Shown here piece by piece: positions 22,624-29,184 of a DNA stretch of 38,040 nucleotides. Both the position numbers and the translations under genes were made by a program. Position 1 is the stretch's first letter; every line of letters starts with the position of its first letter. The notes under the pieces are model-generated. The model ran no database searches and had not been told where the DNA came from. It was given only the letters and a program-made list of their open reading frames with translations. This stretch comes from Anaerolineales bacterium. GTDB lineage: Bacteria > Chloroflexota > Anaerolineae > Anaerolineales > Villigracilaceae. Location of the stretch: NCBI GenBank assembly GCA_030018695.1, contig JASEHI010000020.1, positions 1-38,040 on the forward strand, in the 5' to 3' direction.

Positions 22624-23028
22624 TCACTTCAGTTTGTGACGTGTTGCATGCAAAATCTCGCGCGTGGGATAACCGATGATGATCCTTTTCTGTCCTGATT
22701 CTTCTCTGACAATAAAAGTGTCTCCTTCGATGTGGTACGTTGCAGTCCATTCGATACCAAATTGGGTAGTTGTGTCAAACACTGTAAAGGTCTGCTTTTC
22801 ACCATCGCGCGCCAAGCAAAGAGCCGCATTCTCTTCGGAGTCAAGTATCCAAGCATCACCCGTTTCTGTGGAAAATAGAACCAGGGAAGCAAGGACTACG
22901 AGACGGGCATCATGTTCTTGAGCGCGCTGGATGATGTAGTCAACTTCCCGAGTGATGTTCATTTGTCCTGGACTCAAGAATTGGCGTTGAGTTCGATGCG
23001 ATTTGATGGGGTCTTTGCGTTTTGCCAT
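22624..23028 (-). CDS. Conserved-looking hypothetical protein
   Basis: 134 aa. The N-terminus is basic (MAKRKDPIKSHRTQRQFLSP) and the rest looks like a compact alpha-beta domain, with YIIQRAQEHDARLVVLASLV, FSTETGDAWILDSEENAALC and YHIEGDTFIVREE. No membrane segment or catalytic motif is obvious. CAGGAGCG precedes ATG 23028. The upstream spacer contains an inverted repeat and a dispersed repeat. The regular codon pattern and ribosome-binding site argue for a real gene, but no family is named. Confidence 0.7.
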   Translation of the reverse strand: MAKRKDPIKSHRTQRQFLSPGQMNITREVDYIIQRAQEHDARLVVLASLVLFSTETGDAWILDSEENAALCLARDGEKQTFTVFDTTTQFGIEWTATYHIEGDTFIVREESGQKRIIIGYPTREILHATRHKLK

Positions 23029-23055
23029 CTACGCTCCTGGTTTGAAAAAATTCTT

Positions 23056-23122
23056 GCTTGGCGGGGCAACGCGACTGCCGCTAGAAAGGCATGACGGATA
23101 ACGCCGTAGCATTACGCCAAGC
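23056..23122. repeat. Intergenic inverted repeat GCTTGGCG/CGCCAAGC
   Basis: GCTTGGCG (23056-23063) and CGCCAAGC (23115-23122) are perfect 8-bp inverted repeats around a 51-nt core with smaller pairings (ACGG with CCGT near 23093-23106). The element lies just upstream of the 134-aa hypothetical gene. It resembles a small palindromic repeat; integron attC core sites were looked for and not found. Confidence 0.4.
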
Positions 23123-23196
23123 CCACTGCGCCCCGTGAAATGAAGCCATCTTTCAATTATGCCAACCACCTGTGCCAAAAAGCCGCGGGAGTTTAT

Positions 23197-23245
23197 CCTG
23201 AGCGAAGCGAAGGGTGGCGCTTGCCCTGAGTTTATCGAAGGGTGG
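23197..23245. repeat. Dispersed CCTGAG...CGAAGGGTGG repeat, two units
   Basis: CCTGAGCGAAGCGAAGGGTGG, given as its ends CCTGAG (23197) and CGAAGGGTGG (to 23217), is followed 28 bp on by CCTGAGTTTATCGAAGGGTGG-type sequence (23225-23245). The two 21-bp units differ at 4 positions. GCTTGCCCTGAG (23219-23230) is shared in reverse complement with the insertion inside mazG. Confidence 0.75.
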
Positions 23246-23293
23246 TCGGCGTGCGCGTGTTTCCCCTTCGTGAAGTGTGTTCTTTCCGTTCGT

Positions 23294-23560
23294 TCAAAGC
23301 GCGCGATAGACTTCGCGGCGATGTCGCACGTAGAGTATCATGATTTGCTTTGCTTGTGTGTTAACTTCGTACACGATACGGTAATCGCCCACGACAATCC
23401 GATATAGTCGTTCCACACTTTCCAGTTTGTCTACGCCATGAGGGAACGGCTCATCTTTCAATTTCTCGATGCGTTTCATCACGCGCTCAACCACCGACTT
23501 GGGCAAACGACGGAAATCCTTGTGGACAGACGGTTTGAAGTCAACGTTATAGGATGCCAT
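23294..23560 (-). CDS. RelE/ParE-family toxin
   Basis: 88-aa toxin of a type II toxin-antitoxin pair; RelE-type members cleave mRNA on the ribosome. Motifs: SVHKDFRRLPKSVVERVMKR (about residues 11-30), LYRIVVGDYRIVYEV (about 52-66) and the C-terminal YVRHRREVYRAL, matching the RelE fold with its basic active-site residues. Its start lies inside the antitoxin gene (14-nt overlap), so the two are translated together, antitoxin first. Confidence 0.9.
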   Translation of the reverse strand: MASYNVDFKPSVHKDFRRLPKSVVERVMKRIEKLKDEPFPHGVDKLESVERLYRIVVGDYRIVYEVNTQAKQIMILYVRHRREVYRAL

Positions 23561-23738
23561 CTTCTTTCAACCGTCGTTTCATTTCTTCGAAACTAATCGG
23601 TTGTTCGTTTCGTCGCTCGGCAACTACCGCCAAGTCGTGTAGGTCTTCCAACAATCGCTCATACCTTTCGAGCGAAAGAATCACACTCAATTTATTTCCC
23701 TTTGTATCCGTCACGTACTGTTCTTGCACCATTTCCAT
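23547..23738 (-). CDS. Antitoxin of the Phd/YefM or RelB type
   Basis: 63-aa partner of the RelE-type toxin. The N-terminal half YVTDTKGNKLSVILSLERYE fits a small DNA-binding/dimerisation fold, and the tail EQPISFEEMKRRLKEDGIL is the likely toxin-neutralising segment. AAAGGAG precedes ATG 23738. It should repress its own promoter, a candidate for which lies at 23763-23791. The exact antitoxin family is not certain. Confidence 0.85.
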   Translation of the reverse strand: MEMVQEQYVTDTKGNKLSVILSLERYERLLEDLHDLAVVAERRNEQPISFEEMKRRLKEDGIL

Positions 23739-23762
23739 TTTTTTACTCCTTTCCTTGCCTAT

Positions 23763-23791
23763 ATTCTATCGTGCTCTCGTATCGCGCGCAA
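23763..23791 (-). promoter_or_regulatory. Candidate promoter of the toxin-antitoxin operon
   Basis: On the minus strand: TTGCGC (23791-23786), a 17-bp spacer, then TAGAAT (23768-23763), 5 of 6 matches to the -10 consensus. It lies 25 nt upstream of the antitoxin ATG, in the right place for an autoregulated operon. Confidence 0.5.
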
Positions 23792-24203
23792 CTCTGCAAG
23801 AAGGGTATGACGCAAAACTTATATTTCACAAAACAAAACTATCGTGAATCACAGTGCTTCTTGTGGATTCCCGAATCATCTATGTCGCGAATCCACAATG
23901 TCAGTATAGCCTAATCCCGACCATTTTTCAATAGGTTTGGCGAGTTGAATCGCACATGCAAATTAGTTTAGGCGTATCGCGCTTTCCTCGTTGTGCAATA
24001 TCCCATTTTGTTGTAAACTTCCTTAGTGCCGTAGTACAGCGTTTCTAATTCCATCTGGGTTGACTTGCGTGCGTGCTCGGTAGCACAGCACTAAAGCGTG
24101 GCGGATGCACTTGACTGACCTGTCAGGGCAGGCGGATTGGACGGATTTACCGAGTAGGCCTTCGGCACGGGTTTTTTACGGAACATATCTACGTGGAGGT
24201 GGA
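23792..24203. other. Intergenic region without a recognised gene
   Basis: About 410 bp, mixed composition and A+T-rich in the first half. It holds an 8-bp inverted repeat GTGGATTC/GAATCCAC (around 23860-23895), a CTCGGTAGCACAGC stretch, and the terminator-like element at 24150-24177. Short readings on either strand lack ribosome-binding sites and family resemblance. It may be the remains of decayed genes at the edge of the accessory block. Confidence 0.6.
24150..24177 (+). terminator. Terminator-like hairpin upstream of the aldo/keto reductase
   Basis: GCC-TTC-GGC (24158-24166) with outer CCG (24150-24152) and CGG (24168-24170) is followed by TTTTTT (24172-24177). It sits 27 nt before the reductase start. 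With no plus-strand gene before it, it might act as an attenuator in the leader, or be a chance or repeat-derived element; the GCCTTCGGC word recurs at 26237 and in the tRNA remnant. Confidence 0.3.
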
Positions 24204-24206
24204 ATG

Positions 24207-25181
24207 ATGGAATATCGCACGCTCGGTCGCACCGGGCTAAAGGTCTCGGCGCTGTGCCTGGGCACAATGCAGTTCGGCTGGACGGCGGATGAACAGGTCT
24301 CGCAGCGCATCCTGTCCGCGGCCTGCGAGGCGGGGGTCAACTTCATTGATACCGCGGATATCTACTCACGCTGGGCAGACGGTAATCCCGGCGGCGTCGC
24401 CGAAGAGATCATCGGCAGGTGGCTCAAGGGGAGCGGGATCCCGCGCCAGAACCTGGTCATCGCGACCAAAGTGCGCGGGAACATGGGCGAAGGCCCGGAT
24501 GACGAGGGCCTGTCGCGGGCACATATCCTGAAGGCCGTCGAAGCTTCTCTGCGCCGTCTGCAAATCGAGACCATTGACCTGTATCAGGCGCACTGGCCGG
24601 ACGAGGCTGCGCCGATCGAAGAAACGCTGCGCGCCTGCGACGATTTGGTGAAGCAGGGGAAAGTCCGCTTTATTGGGGCATCGAATTACGCCGCCTGGCA
24701 GTTGATGCAGTCGCTGTGGGCTGCGGACAAGTACAACCTGGCGCGTTTCGATTGCCTCCAACCGCACTACAACCTGGTGCATCGCGCCGAGTTCGAGGCG
24801 GAACTGGCGGCGGTCTGCCGGAGCTATGGGCTGGGTGTCATCCCTTACAGCCCGTTGGCCGGCGGCTTCTTGACCGGCAAGTACCGGCGCAATCGTCAGG
24901 TGCAGAGCGCCCGCCTGGGCGGAGTAAAGCGCTATTTCACCGAGCGCAATTGGGATTTGCTCGAGCGCATGGATGAGATGGCGAAGGAGAAGGGCGCGCT
25001 GGTTTCACAGGTTGCTCTGGCCTGGCTCTTGGCCGACCCGCTCATCACCAGCCCGATCATCGGCGCCAATTCGCTCGATCAATTGAAGGATAACCTCGGC
25101 GCGTTGGCGATCAGCCTTTCGGCTGACGAGAAGGCGGTTCTCGACAAGGCAACGACGTGGAAGGCTGAAAACGAGGATTAA
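24207..25181 (+). CDS. Aldo/keto reductase
   Basis: NADPH-dependent reductase of the TIM-barrel aldo/keto family. The 324-aa product has the catalytic tetrad D48, Y53, K88, H129 ([24 protein letters not shown]) and the nucleotide-binding end [22 protein letters not shown] 24207 is 7 nt after GGAGG (24195-24199); ATG 24204 is also possible. Typical of the YajO/YghZ-like group. The substrate is not predictable. It stands alone, 92 nt before a lipid-kinase-family gene. Confidence 0.93.
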   Translation: MEYRTLGRTGLKVSALCLGTMQFGWTADEQVSQRILSAACEAGVNFIDTADIYSRWADGNPGGVAEEIIGRWLKGSGIPRQNLVIATKVRGNMGEGPDDEGLSRAHILKAVEASLRRLQIETIDLYQAHWPDEAAPIEETLRACDDLVKQGKVRFIGASNYAAWQLMQSLWAADKYNLARFDCLQPHYNLVHRAEFEAELAAVCRSYGLGVIPYSPLAGGFLTGKYRRNRQVQSARLGGVKRYFTERNWDLLERMDEMAKEKGALVSQVALAWLLADPLITSPIIGANSLDQLKDNLGALAISLSADEKAVLDKATTWKAENED

Positions 25182-25273
25182 CCTTTCGATGAGGTTGCGC
25201 GACGATCTGCCCCCGCGCATGTCAAAAATGGTATAGAATATTACAAGAATAACCTTTCATACTGGAGGCCCAC

Positions 25274-26179
25274 ATGACTGCCAAAGTTATCCTCAACCCC
25301 TATGCCAACCGCTGGAATGCTCAGAAACGCTGGCCGGAAGCCGAAGCCGCGCTCAAAGCTGCCGGTGTGGATTTCGAATTAGCCGTGTCGGAGCTTCCCG
25401 GTGGCTCTGTTGAACTGGCTGCCGAGGCTGCCCGTTCTGGTTTTTCCCCCATCCTCGCCGCTGGCGGCGACGGGACAGCCGGCGATGTTGTCCACGGGCT
25501 GGCTCAGGCTGCCCAGGACGAGAAAGCCCCGCTGGGGCCGTTCGGATTGATGCCGATGGGCACCGCCAACGATCTGGCTTACAAACTGGGCATCCCCACG
25601 GATTTTCAAGCTGCCGCACGGATCATCGCCGCAGGCAAGAGCCGTCGCATGGATATTGGCAGGGTCAATGACCGTTACTTTGCCAATAACTCCGCCATCG
25701 GCATCGAGCCTTTTGTCACAACGATCCAGATCAAGATCACCTGGATCAGCGGCATTCCACGTTACCTGATCGCTGCGTTGAGCGCCATCGCGGCGCGCCC
25801 CAAATGGAGCGGACGGATCGAATGGGACAAGGGCAGTTATCAAGGCCCGCTCAGCATCGTCACAGTCGGCAACGGCTCGCGCTCCGGCGGTCTGTTCCAC
25901 ATGATCCCGCACGCCGATCCCTTCGATGGGAAATTGACCTTTGTCTACGGCTTCCGGGCCACTCGGCGTGAGATGCTGCGTACCCTATTTCGCATCATGA
26001 AACCGGGTCCCGGCAGTTATGTTGAGATGGAGGGTATCTTCGAGCAGGATTGTTCATGGCTAAAGATACACCTCGATGATCCCTCTCCTGCCCATACTGA
26101 TGGGGAACTATTCTCCTTCGGCATTCAAGACCTTGAGTATCGTATCTTCCCCGGATGGCTGCAAATCCTGCTGCCGTAA
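25274..26179 (+). CDS. Diacylglycerol kinase-family protein, paralogue 1
   Basis: Lipid or sphingosine kinase fold (YegS/DgkB-like): transfers phosphate from ATP to a lipid alcohol. The 301-aa protein has the nucleotide motif GGDGT (64-68), the second loop MGTANDLA (95-102) and a C-terminal beta-sandwich ending GWLQILLP. CTGGAGG supports ATG 25274. A second family member lies at 36196; the two are divergent enough to have different substrates. Likely role: phosphatidate formation from diacylglycerol, or phosphorylation of another lipid. Confidence 0.9.
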   Translation: MTAKVILNPYANRWNAQKRWPEAEAALKAAGVDFELAVSELPGGSVELAAEAARSGFSPILAAGGDGTAGDVVHGLAQAAQDEKAPLGPFGLMPMGTANDLAYKLGIPTDFQAAARIIAAGKSRRMDIGRVNDRYFANNSAIGIEPFVTTIQIKITWISGIPRYLIAALSAIAARPKWSGRIEWDKGSYQGPLSIVTVGNGSRSGGLFHMIPHADPFDGKLTFVYGFRATRREMLRTLFRIMKPGPGSYVEMEGIFEQDCSWLKIHLDDPSPAHTDGELFSFGIQDLEYRIFPGWLQILLP

Positions 26180-26303
26180 AAGAGCTCGCCTGTTTTTGGT
26201 GGGGTAAAACCTCATCGGACACGGATTACCGTGAAAGCCTTCGGCACGGACAGAACGCGGATTATTTATAACCTTTCGCCGGAGTCCGGGGTATTACGAA
26301 TCA

Positions 26304-26329
26304 AAAACCGCCAAATCATTGGCGGTTTT
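26304..26329. terminator. Symmetrical terminator hairpin
   Basis: AAAACCGCCAA (26304-26314), loop ATCA, TTGGCGGTTTT (26319-26329). It has T-runs on both strands, longer on the minus strand (TTTTTGATT). It can end transcription of the tRNA unit from the right and of the kinase gene from the left (125 nt downstream of its stop). Confidence 0.75.
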
Positions 26330-26367
26330 CTGTGGGCGCGGATCGCCGAAGGCACTCGAACCCCCGA
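26327..26367 (-). pseudogene. Broken copy of the tRNA-Val 3' end
   Basis: TTTCTGTGGGCGCGG (26327-26341) and ACTCGAACCCCCGA (26354-26367) are exact copies of the acceptor end and T-arm of the intact tRNA at 26402-26475 (26396-26410 and 26415-26428). In this copy they are separated by 12 nt instead of 4. The D-arm and anticodon arm are absent. It could be the scar of a deleted tandem tRNA or of an element that integrated at the tRNA 3' end. Confidence 0.7.
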
Positions 26368-26370
26368 GAA

Positions 26371-26400
26371 CAAAACGAGACCTCGAAAGGCCCCGTTTCT
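26371..26400 (-). terminator. Intrinsic terminator of tRNA-Val
   Basis: Minus strand: AACGGGGCCT, UUCG-type tetraloop TTCG, AGGTCTCGTT with two G-U pairs, then TTGTT. It starts right after the tRNA 3' end. The stable tetraloop and following T's fit a rho-independent terminator. Confidence 0.65.
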
Positions 26401-26401
26401 G

Positions 26402-26475
26402 TGGGCGCGGAGGGACTCGAACCCCCGACCTCATCAATGTGAGTGATGCGCTCTAACCGACTGAGCCACGCGCCC
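26402..26475 (-). tRNA. tRNA-Val (anticodon CAC)
   Basis: 74-nt cloverleaf: acceptor stem GGGCGCG/CGCGCCC with discriminator A, D-arm with GGTTAGAGC, anticodon stem CATCA/TGATG around loop CTCACAT (anticodon CAC, reading GTG), and T-arm GGGGG-TTCGAGT-CCCTC. The 3' CCA is not encoded (A followed by CAG), so it must be added. A good promoter lies just upstream and a terminator just downstream; a damaged 3' copy follows at 26327-26367. Confidence 0.95.
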
Positions 26476-26487
26476 GAGGTGACCGGG

Positions 26488-26516
26488 ATTATAGCCCAGG
26501 TCACTGGCTTTGGCAA
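26488..26516 (-). promoter_or_regulatory. Sigma-70 promoter of tRNA-Val
   Basis: Minus strand: TTGCCA (26516-26511; 5 of 6 matches), 17-bp spacer, perfect TATAAT (26493-26488), 12 nt before the mature tRNA 5' end. An inverted repeat, GTGACC-GGG (26479-26487) with CCC-A-GGTCAC (26495-26504), brackets the -10 box. Confidence 0.8.
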
Positions 26517-26531
26517 GATTTTACTTATTTT

Positions 26532-27761
26532 TTACGGCGCCGGTAACCATTCGAGGGGGTTGACTTTCCCGTATACCGTGTTCATCAACTCGAAGTGCAA
26601 GTGCGGGCCGGATGAGTTGCCTGTGCTGCCCATCAAGCCAATCAGTTCGGTCTGGCCTACGCTGTGACCGCAGGCTACATTGACCTGGCTTAGATGCGCA
26701 TAGAGCGATTGCCAGCCGTTGCCGTGGTCTACCATGATCATATAGCCGTAGCCATAATCGTTCCAGCCTGCGTAAACGATCACACCGGCATCTGTCGCAA
26801 AAATGGCGGTGCCTATTTTACCGCCAAGGTCAATGGCGCGGTGATTCGTCTCTGGGGAGTAATTATATCCAGTGACGCGACGGTTAGTCGTCGGCGTTGG
26901 CCAAACGAAGGTACCGAAGCCAACTGCGCCGCCTGTGATTTTACCACACGAGCCTGCGCCCATCACTCGGGCGAGAGCGGGCTTATCGCGCGTGACGCCA
27001 ATCGGAGCCTGCCAACTGGTAAACTCGCGCACCCCGCCGGGGATGATCAGCCGGGTGCCCGGCTGAATATTCGGGTGAGCGTAATCACCGATGTTGTCCG
27101 GGTCGAGGTGGTTGCCGGGAAAAGTGAGGATCACTTCCGCATCCACGCCAAAGAATTTCGCCACCGCATTCAGACCATCGCCGGCCTGCCATTCATAATA
27201 GGTGCCATTGACAGGCAGGATGTTGAGTTCCTGACCTGGCCGCAGGCTATGGGGGGTATCCTTGAGGTTTGCATAGTTCCCGAACAAGATCGTGCTTGGT
27301 TTCAACCCGAATTTATCCGCAATCCCAAATACCGAGTCGCCTGGCTGGACAGTGTAAGTGATGACATCCATGCGCGGCCGGGAAGGGATGCTGGTATGGG
27401 GCAAAGCCAGGCGCGAAATGCCAGCCTGCGAAGCTGTCAGCGGCGCGGGGATGGCGGCGGCGGAAAGCGTTGGCGTGGCAGTCGGCTGGGAGGCAGCCAG
27501 CGCGCCCGAGGTCCCGTTTAGCTTTGCCTGAGGGTAGACGTTACGCATCAGCCAGACAACGGACAGGATCAGGATCACTGAAAGGACATTCGTCCCGATG
27601 CGCAGTGTCAACTCGCCCAACCCCAGGTGGGCCAGCGTCTCCAGCCAGCGTCCAAACAGGCTTATTTTGGGTTGGAGAGAAGATTTCTCAGACTTTCTTG
27701 CATCCCGCGTGGCAGAACTGGGTAAGTCTTTTTGGAATTGCGGATTGTTCATGGCTGTCAT
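26532..27761 (-). CDS. Membrane-anchored LysM-M23 metalloendopeptidase
   Basis: Zinc-dependent peptidoglycan-type endopeptidase, or a regulator of one. 409 aa from ATG 27761: one membrane segment (about 54-72), a Pro/Thr/Ala-rich linker (about 80-130), two LysM domains (133-183 and 187-241), and a C-terminal M23 domain with H307 and D311 (NHRAIDLGG), H356 (LYAHLS) and H387/H389 (GPHLHFEL), so the zinc set is complete. ATG 27752 is an alternative start. A TATACT box lies just 11 nt upstream of ATG 27761, so the leader may be very short. Followed by the tRNA-Val gene. Confidence 0.92.
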   Translation of the reverse strand: MTAMNNPQFQKDLPSSATRDARKSEKSSLQPKISLFGRWLETLAHLGLGELTLRIGTNVLSVILILSVVWLMRNVYPQAKLNGTSGALAASQPTATPTLSAAAIPAPLTASQAGISRLALPHTSIPSRPRMDVITYTVQPGDSVFGIADKFGLKPSTILFGNYANLKDTPHSLRPGQELNILPVNGTYYEWQAGDGLNAVAKFFGVDAEVILTFPGNHLDPDNIGDYAHPNIQPGTRLIIPGGVREFTSWQAPIGVTRDKPALARVMGAGSCGKITGGAVGFGTFVWPTPTTNRRVTGYNYSPETNHRAIDLGGKIGTAIFATDAGVIVYAGWNDYGYGYMIMVDHGNGWQSLYAHLSQVNVACGHSVGQTELIGLMGSTGNSSGPHLHFELMNTVYGKVNPLEWLPAP

Positions 27762-27802
27762 GATAACATGCCAGTATAAGACCGTCAAGCATGGGCTGCG
27801 GC

Positions 27803-28401
27803 TTAGATATTCCGCCGGAAAGTGAGATTGAGCGCATGGATAAGCACCGCGGCCAGCAAACACAAACCCCCGCAGATCAGCGCGGCGAGCGGAACGTTCC
27901 AGGTTTGCGCCACCCAGCCGATGAACAGGCTGCCGAAGGGGGCGACGCCTTGTAATGCCCAGAGATAGGTGCTGAGGGTAAAGCTGGTTTGCCGACTAAT
28001 TCGATCAACATGGCCTGGCGGGCGGTGATTTCGATGGCATTGGCTGCCCCGAGAACAAAAGCCAGGATCATAATGTGCCAGATCTGGATAATGCCGGTCA
28101 GGGTCAGGAAGGCCAGGATCAAAGCCTGGATCATCATGATCGTCTGCATGATGATGACCGTCTTGCGCTTGTCCAGGTGTTCGACGAGTACGCCGCCTGG
28201 CAGAGCCAGGATCAGGGTCGGGAGCGTTGCAGCAAAACCGATGATCCCCAGGTTGAGCGGCCGGCCGGTCAGACGGTAAGCCAGATACGGCTGGGTGGTG
28301 TTCTGCATCCAGGTGCCGATCAGGGATATAAACTGACCGACCCAGAAAATGGAGAAATCACGCGAGGCGAGGGCGGGGAAACGGCCGGAGAAGTTGGGCA
28401 T
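27803..28401 (-). pseudogene. MFS transporter with internal deletion and frameshift
   Basis: Codons from 28401 to about 27988 encode the N-terminal part of a drug/siderophore-type MFS exporter (FSIFWVGQFISLIGTWMQNT; LPGGVLVEHLDKRKT; TARQAMLIELVGK). The frame then fails. In another frame the sequence continues as the C-terminal end of the same family (SFTLSTYLWALQGVAPFGSL; FIGWVAQTWNVPLAALICGG) to a TAA at 27803. About 200 central residues are missing, so it cannot be a working transporter. No ribosome-binding site is seen at 28401. A 7-bp repeat array lies upstream. Confidence 0.85.
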
Positions 28402-28413
28402 GGTAGGGGGGAA

Positions 28414-28483
28414 GTGATGCGTGATGCGTAAAACGTAACACGTAACACGCAACACGTAACACGTAACACGTAAAACGTAATGC
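28414..28483. repeat. Ten-unit 7-bp tandem array
   Basis: Ten heptamers in perfect register: GTGATGC twice, GTAAAAC, GTAACAC twice, GCAACAC, GTAACAC twice, GTAAAAC, GTAATGC. The end word at 28469-28484 matches 17096-17111 in reverse complement. The array fills the spacer between the SRAP stop and the MFS pseudogene start. Confidence 0.9.
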
Positions 28484-28486
28484 GGG

Positions 28487-29182
28487 TTATCGGGCTGGCG
28501 TGATGCACTCCGGCCGGTCGTTGGCCGGGCTGTTGACCAGCGTGGAGACCGGGTAAACGCTCATCTCTTCGGATGGGTAAGGGGACAGCAATCCCTGCAA
28601 GTCGGCGGGTTGACGAGGCGAAGGCTCCAGCCAGCGTGCGTACGTTTCGGGCGGCAGGATGACCGGCATGCGGTTGTGCAGGCGCGCAATCAACTCGTTG
28701 GGTTGCGTGGTAATGATGGTCGCCGATTTGACTTGTGAGCCATCCGGCATTCGTTGTCGCCAGTCTTCCCACAGGCCGGCAAAGGCGAAGGGGCGGCCGG
28801 ATTTCAGGCGGATGTAATGCGGGATTTTGACCTTGCTGCCAATCTGCGAAGCATTCGTTGTCAGCGTCTGCCATTCGAAGAAACCATCCGCCAGGATCAG
28901 GCAGCGGCGGTAACGGTACGCGGTGCGGAAGGACGGCTTCTCGGCCAGCGTCTCGGCGCGGGCGTTGATCATCCGTGCACCGATGGACGGGTCTTTTGCC
29001 CACGAGGGGATCAATCCCCAGACGAAGAAATCCGCCTTCCCCGTGCCGTCGTTGGGGATGACCAGCACCGGCTGGGTTGGGGCGATGTTGAAACGCGGAG
29101 CAAACTGTCCCGGAAAGGTGAATTCGGGGAAGGCATCCTGCAGGTCGGCAGGGTCAACGGTTAGGGCAAAGCGTCCGCACAT
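28487..29182 (-). CDS. SRAP/HMCES-family DNA-protein crosslink protein (YedK-like)
   Basis: Traps abasic sites in single-stranded DNA as a stable thiazolidine crosslink, protecting replication forks. The 231-aa product has the catalytic Cys2 (MCGRFAL), the PRFNIAPTQ loop (about 29-37), N73 in MINARAET, E103 in DGFFEW and H169 in RLHNRMPVIL, the complete active-site set. AGGAGG before ATG 29182 lies in the end of selB, 2 nt away, so they are likely co-transcribed. The C-terminal 15 residues are not conserved in my recollection of the family. Confidence 0.95.
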   Translation of the reverse strand: MCGRFALTVDPADLQDAFPEFTFPGQFAPRFNIAPTQPVLVIPNDGTGKADFFVWGLIPSWAKDPSIGARMINARAETLAEKPSFRTAYRYRRCLILADGFFEWQTLTTNASQIGSKVKIPHYIRLKSGRPFAFAGLWEDWRQRMPDGSQVKSATIITTQPNELIARLHNRMPVILPPETYARWLEPSPRQPADLQGLLSPYPSEEMSVYPVSTLVNSPANDRPECITPAR

Positions 29183-29184
29183 GG

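Noticed and set aside
22517..22750. Extra minus-strand gene overlapping the 134-aa hypothetical
   Set aside because: It is an out-of-frame reading largely inside the better-supported gene and lacks a ribosome-binding site.
22413..23800. Integron-like cassette array of small genes in one orientation
   Set aside because: No integrase gene and no clear attC core pairs were found in the spacers; the inverted repeats present do not have the expected attC layout.
18653..24203. Insertion sequence or prophage
   Set aside because: No transposase, integrase or phage gene is recognisable; only non-coding repeats and a toxin-antitoxin pair suggest mobility.
28414..28483. CRISPR array
   Set aside because: The units are 7 bp in direct contact with no spacers, and there is no cas gene in the window.
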